Source: Burhinus oedicnemus | Taxonomy: Eukaryota; Chordata; Aves; Charadriiformes; Burhinidae | Assembly (NCBI GenBank): GCA_008921705.1 | Contig: VFFE01007500.1 | Span: forward strand, 3,999,002-4,063,001 | Length of the DNA stretch: 64,000 bases | Direction of reading: 5' to 3' | Shown here: in pieces, positions 60,501-64,000 of the stretch | Numbering within the stretch: the stretch's first letter is position 1 | Layout: each line of letters starts with the position of its first letter | Translations under genes and position numbers: made by a program | Notes under the pieces: model-generated | The model's input: the letters and a program-made list of their open reading frames with translations, nothing else | Databases searched by the model: none | What the model was told of the DNA's origin: nothing

Positions 60501-63500
60501 CATGAGTGAGGAATATATTGACTATTCAGCAGCTTCAGATAAGATTAATATATGTTTTTATAGCATTAATATATAGTTTAGGCTTTTTTAATGTATTTTC
60601 AGGAAAATTCATGATTCCAGGTCTCTAAGAGATCTAAACAGGAGCTTTCTAACAAAGTACTGTATTACACTGTAAAGGAAATGTAATTACCAGAGAGCAC
60701 TGTAACTGTGTAGACAAACATTAGTTCTAAGCACTTCATCATCTTTGATGTCAACAAACTAAGTCTGCAGAGTTAGGGTCTGCATACCAGGAAAACAAAG
60801 CTTAAGAATTTGATGCTTTCTCGTCTCCTTACAAAATCACATGTATGTAATTAGTGACATTGAAATCAATGGGACTACTTAAATTGATATGAAAGAATTT
60901 ATTGGATTAGAACTGTATCTTTAACATAAATGCTTAAAAAATGATAGATATATATCCTTTTCAAAAGAAGTTACCTTAGCATATTGTATAACGTATATCT
61001 TACAGCCTCAGGAGAGCGTAAATTTATGTTCAAGACAAGAAGATAATAATCTGTCCTGAAATGGACTTTGAAATTTCATTTAGGAACACTTCAATGGGTT
61101 GAAAGCTTGAGGTTAAAAAAACAAACAAAAACCCCCCAAAAAACCCTAAACAACATTATTTAAACAGGAGATTTAGGCTTCAACATTTTGATTAAATCTG
61201 ATCCTACAGAATGCCTGATGAAGAGGATTTATCACCCTTATCCTGACACTTAGGATTTCTGGAATTTCATTGTTTCTTCTTCTGATCCGCCTTCACATTC
61301 AGCAAGATTGAACAATCTTGAAGCAGTCTTTAAATACTTCTCTCCTGTTAACTAAGAAACCCATCATATCTAAGGAATTAATCTCGCTGTTACCAGTAAT
61401 TGCTGTTCTCTGAAGTGACAGCTATTAACTTTAGTGCCTATTTACAAAAGATTATTAAAAACATCATTGATTTCTGCAGATCACCAAACACCTCCTTTAA
61501 ACAGAAAACCAATTTCTTTTAGCAGTGTCGTATGTATGAGAAAAGAGTGCGTTGGTAGTAATGACCCTGATCTGTGTGCTGTTTGAATTCAGTCAACTGA
61601 AACAAGCCCTAAAAACATGTGTGTTGTTTTTTCTTCTCTCCAAAGAGGGGGGGAAAAAATGTATGACAAATAAAAAGGAGAGCGATACAAAAAGTGTTTG
61701 TAGATGTTTGAGGCGATCTTCATTAAGGAACACTTTGATTGCATTGTTTGATATTACAGCATCTAAGTTTTACACCTCTGCCTTCCAGTCTAGAACCTTA
61801 CAGTTTTCTGTTAGCATCTGATGTAATGTTAGTGACCTTGGAATAGGCCCTAAATCATGTTAATCAAGGGGCCATATAAGCAGGCAAAATAGGAAGTAGG
61901 GAGGACAGCAGTATACCTAAAAACCACTAACTCTTTCCCAGTCCTCTTCAAGGGTATATCCTTGCCAAGTCATTCTTTTACCACTGATGATAGCTTCCTT
62001 TCAAGCTAAATTTAGTTTTTCATTGAAAAAATATTTCATGTAATGACCTTCACTGGAAACCAAGAAGAAAATGAATCACAGCAAGTTTGGGTTTGGTGGT
62101 TTTTTCCTCTCTCTTTTTTTTTTTTTTTCTCTCCCCTCTATGCTGCGAGTGGACATTTAATGAGTAAACAGCTAAACCATAGCTTTGGCAATTGGAATGG
62201 CAGAGAAGAAAGGATGGAAAGGGCCAGTGTTCGTTTTAGTAAAGTATATTTGTTTTGGTCAGGTAAAGTTTATGATTCCAAGTGAGGCAGTTCTTTATGG
62301 TACTTTAATAATTTCTGGAAGTTTAAAGGCAAGCTGATGATCTGCTAGATGTATTGGACTCCAGTCAAACTCATAATTTAAAGGTGGGATTTAACTTTGG
62401 TCTGTACCATTCTTCACTCCACTCTTACTGTTCTGCTTTTCCTGATATTAGTTAGTAGCTACTGTGAATTTTGTCCAAAGGATAGGCTGGCACGATAGTA
62501 GAGTTGGAGTAAAAGACAAGTTGAAGAAGAAACAATTAAAAATAAAACCTTCTGGAAAATACCATTAAAATATTTGGCTTAACTAAACAGCAACAAATGT
62601 CAAAGGCATAGGCTCTTTATCTCAATCTGCAGGGGAAAAGAAGTAGTGGCCCTTTAAGCATTTCCTGCTGGTAGTTTGGCCAGTGAGAAAATAAACTGTC
62701 ACCTGAACCAACAAGGTCCAGGCAAGAGATCACTTCTCTGCAAACAGTGAAGGTTATGTAAAATCTAGCTTCCTTGCAAAGGCTGTTACGCCCATGTTAA
62801 TGGTTCCTGTCATCTGACTCACGGCAGTGGGACAGGACAAGAACAAACCAAACTTGAATTCCTCCTTGAATCTTTCAGCAAGATGTGATAGTTATTATAA
62901 TAGGAAAGTACCCTACCAGCATTAATGAACACACACAAAGAGGTCAGTCAGGACACAAAAGTTTTTCTTACAATTCAGCAAGGACAAGGGCTTCTGAAGT
63001 CCAGACCACCCAGATAAGCTGGAATTGGAAGTGGATTCAAGCATAATTATCTAGAAGAGAGCGAAGGACATATCTGCATTTCCTAATCTATGACATAGTA
63101 AGGATGACCACTTCACCTGGTCTTTTTAAGAGAACATGGGCTGGTACTGGCTGTACTGGACTTGAGATCAGGTTTCAAACAAATGGAAAGAATGTTGCAG
63201 ACCCTGCTGTTCTTAGATGAGTTTAGTCGTTCTGCATATCCTAAATGATGTACATCAAGTCTTGCAGCACAGCAGGGCCTTGTCAGAGCAAGCAGATGGC
63301 TAACATGGAGCCACTTTGAAGATGCAGAAGCTACGGAAGACAGTCATTTAAGCTTTTTTTTTTTAATATGAAATTCTAATAAAAGGGATGACTGTGTGGC
63401 AAACCAGATTTATTGAAATAAACAGGACCACAGTGGCTACTCATACTGTAAAGGTATAGAGTGCTCATTTGTTTTCACTAATTTAGGTCTGTGTTCACAT

Positions 63501-63721
63501 TTTTATTAAACGACACAGCAGTTAAAATGCATATTTAATGTCTTGCTTATTTTTAGTAATGCAGAAAATATATTACTGAAGCTGTCATAATTTTATTTTT
63601 GTCTTAGGAGCTGCAAGTGCATGTGGACCAAATTACAGAAATGGCAGCAGTAATGAGAAAAGCCATTGAAATTGATGAAAAGCATGGCTGTAAAGAGCAG
63701 GAACGTATCATTCAGCTTGAG
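57432..63721 (+). CDS. FGFR1OP2: FGFR1OP2 (FGFR1 oncogene partner 2), 5' coding part, runs off window
   Basis: Four coding exons in the window: 57432-57566, 58664-58781, 59684-59826 and 63608-63721, giving the first 170 residues; the end of the gene lies past 64000. The human protein has 253. It is a coiled-coil cytoplasmic protein of the SIKE family, associated with STRIPAK phosphatase-kinase complexes and the cytoskeleton, and known as a fusion partner of FGFR1 in myeloproliferative disease. The product opens [20 protein letters not shown] and is rich in Glu, Gln, Lys and Leu heptads throughout. All splice sites are GT-AG. The 38-residue segment that the longer human form carries between exons 3 and 4 was not recognised, so the reading here corresponds to the shorter form. 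Confidence 0.97.
57567..58663 (+). other. FGFR1OP2: FGFR1OP2 intron after coding exon 1
   Basis: 1.1 kb, AT-rich, nothing recognised. Confidence 0.75.
58664..58781 (+). CDS. FGFR1OP2: FGFR1OP2 coding exon 2
   Basis: Encodes [20 protein letters not shown] to LQQENK plus one base (phase 1). Identical in all residues I can compare with human. Confidence 0.97.
58782..59683 (+). other. FGFR1OP2: FGFR1OP2 intron after coding exon 2
   Basis: 0.9 kb, AT-rich, nothing recognised. Confidence 0.75.
59684..59826 (+). CDS. FGFR1OP2: FGFR1OP2 coding exon 3
   Basis: Encodes [20 protein letters not shown] to LKEQHSK, phase 1 in and 0 out, donor gtaatg. Read-through past the donor would add unrelated residues. 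Confidence 0.97.
59827..63607 (+). other. FGFR1OP2: FGFR1OP2 intron after coding exon 3
   Basis: 3.8 kb. Would hold the optional exon of the long human form, which I could not find by eye. Contains A-rich low-complexity sequence near 61117-61150 and a T-rich run near 62116-62129. Confidence 0.65.
63608..63721 (+). CDS. FGFR1OP2: FGFR1OP2 coding exon 4
   Basis: 38 codons, [20 protein letters not shown] to IIQLE before gtaagt, phase 0 at both ends. Acceptor tgtcttag. Confidence 0.97.
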
Positions 63722-64000
63722 GTAAGTATGAAATCATAACAGCAACAGCGCAAATAGCAAGGGACTAAGTGTTATCACAATTATTTCTATTGAGTTACTG
63801 TACCATTCACTCACACTGCTACTTTGTTACACTTTCCTTGTTGAGTGGGCTGTAAGTAGTATTTTCCCTGCTATAGCTTACTCTCAAGTCCTGCATAGGT
63901 GATACTTCATCACCAGAAATCAGTGATTTATATTTATATACTGGCTTAAGCTTTCTCTTTAAGTGTCTGTAGCAAAGAGCTTGGAAGTAATACAAATTCA
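63722..64000 (+). other. FGFR1OP2: Start of next FGFR1OP2 intron, cut by window edge
   Basis: Intron sequence only; remaining coding exons lie outside the window. Confidence 0.8.

Noticed and set aside
60858..60885. The phrase 'gaaatcaatgggactact', similar to cores of ancient amniote repeats.
   Set aside because: Too short to assign to a family, with no flanking structure.

Overview
This looks like a bird (sauropsid) nuclear chromosome segment. The evidence is a CR1 LINE 3' end of the avian type at about 478-848, older CR1 remnants elsewhere, vertebrate spliced genes, and one CpG island at a shared promoter. There is no bacterial or organelle content. A 20-base run of N (53821-53840) marks an assembly gap inside the CpG island.

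Layout. 1-19437: no gene recognised; CR1 copies, simple repeats and a G-quadruplex candidate. 19438-28229 (+): an intact five-coding-exon gene whose spliced product (1199 aa) is a divergent second dystroglycan. 28230-32317: facing 3' ends of this gene and INTS13. 32318-51451 (-): INTS13 (Asunder), 16 coding exons whose summed length gives 706 aa, the same as the human protein. 52600-54250: CpG island and head-to-head promoter with three copies of the TCTCGCGAGA palindrome. 53.7 kb to the right edge (+): FGFR1OP2, with four coding exons inside the window (first 170 residues) and the rest beyond the edge.

The INTS13-FGFR1OP2 divergent pair is the arrangement known from human 12p11.23, where ITPR2 lies beyond INTS13. 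No ITPR2 exon was recognised here. In human I know of no dystroglycan gene between ITPR2 and INTS13, so the dystroglycan-like gene is the notable content. It keeps the signal peptide, the alpha N-terminal domain with its cysteine pair, the furin-type site followed by a T-P-T-P tract, the second cadherin-like domain, the Gly-Ser cleavage point of the SEA-like region, the two beta-subunit cysteines, one membrane span and PPxY motifs in the tail. Its mucin-like region is about three times longer than in DAG1 and is interrupted by introns.

Functionally the three genes are unrelated: a matrix-receptor-like membrane protein, an Integrator complex subunit, and a coiled-coil SIKE-family protein. Only INTS13 and FGFR1OP2 appear to share regulation, through the bidirectional CpG-island promoter.
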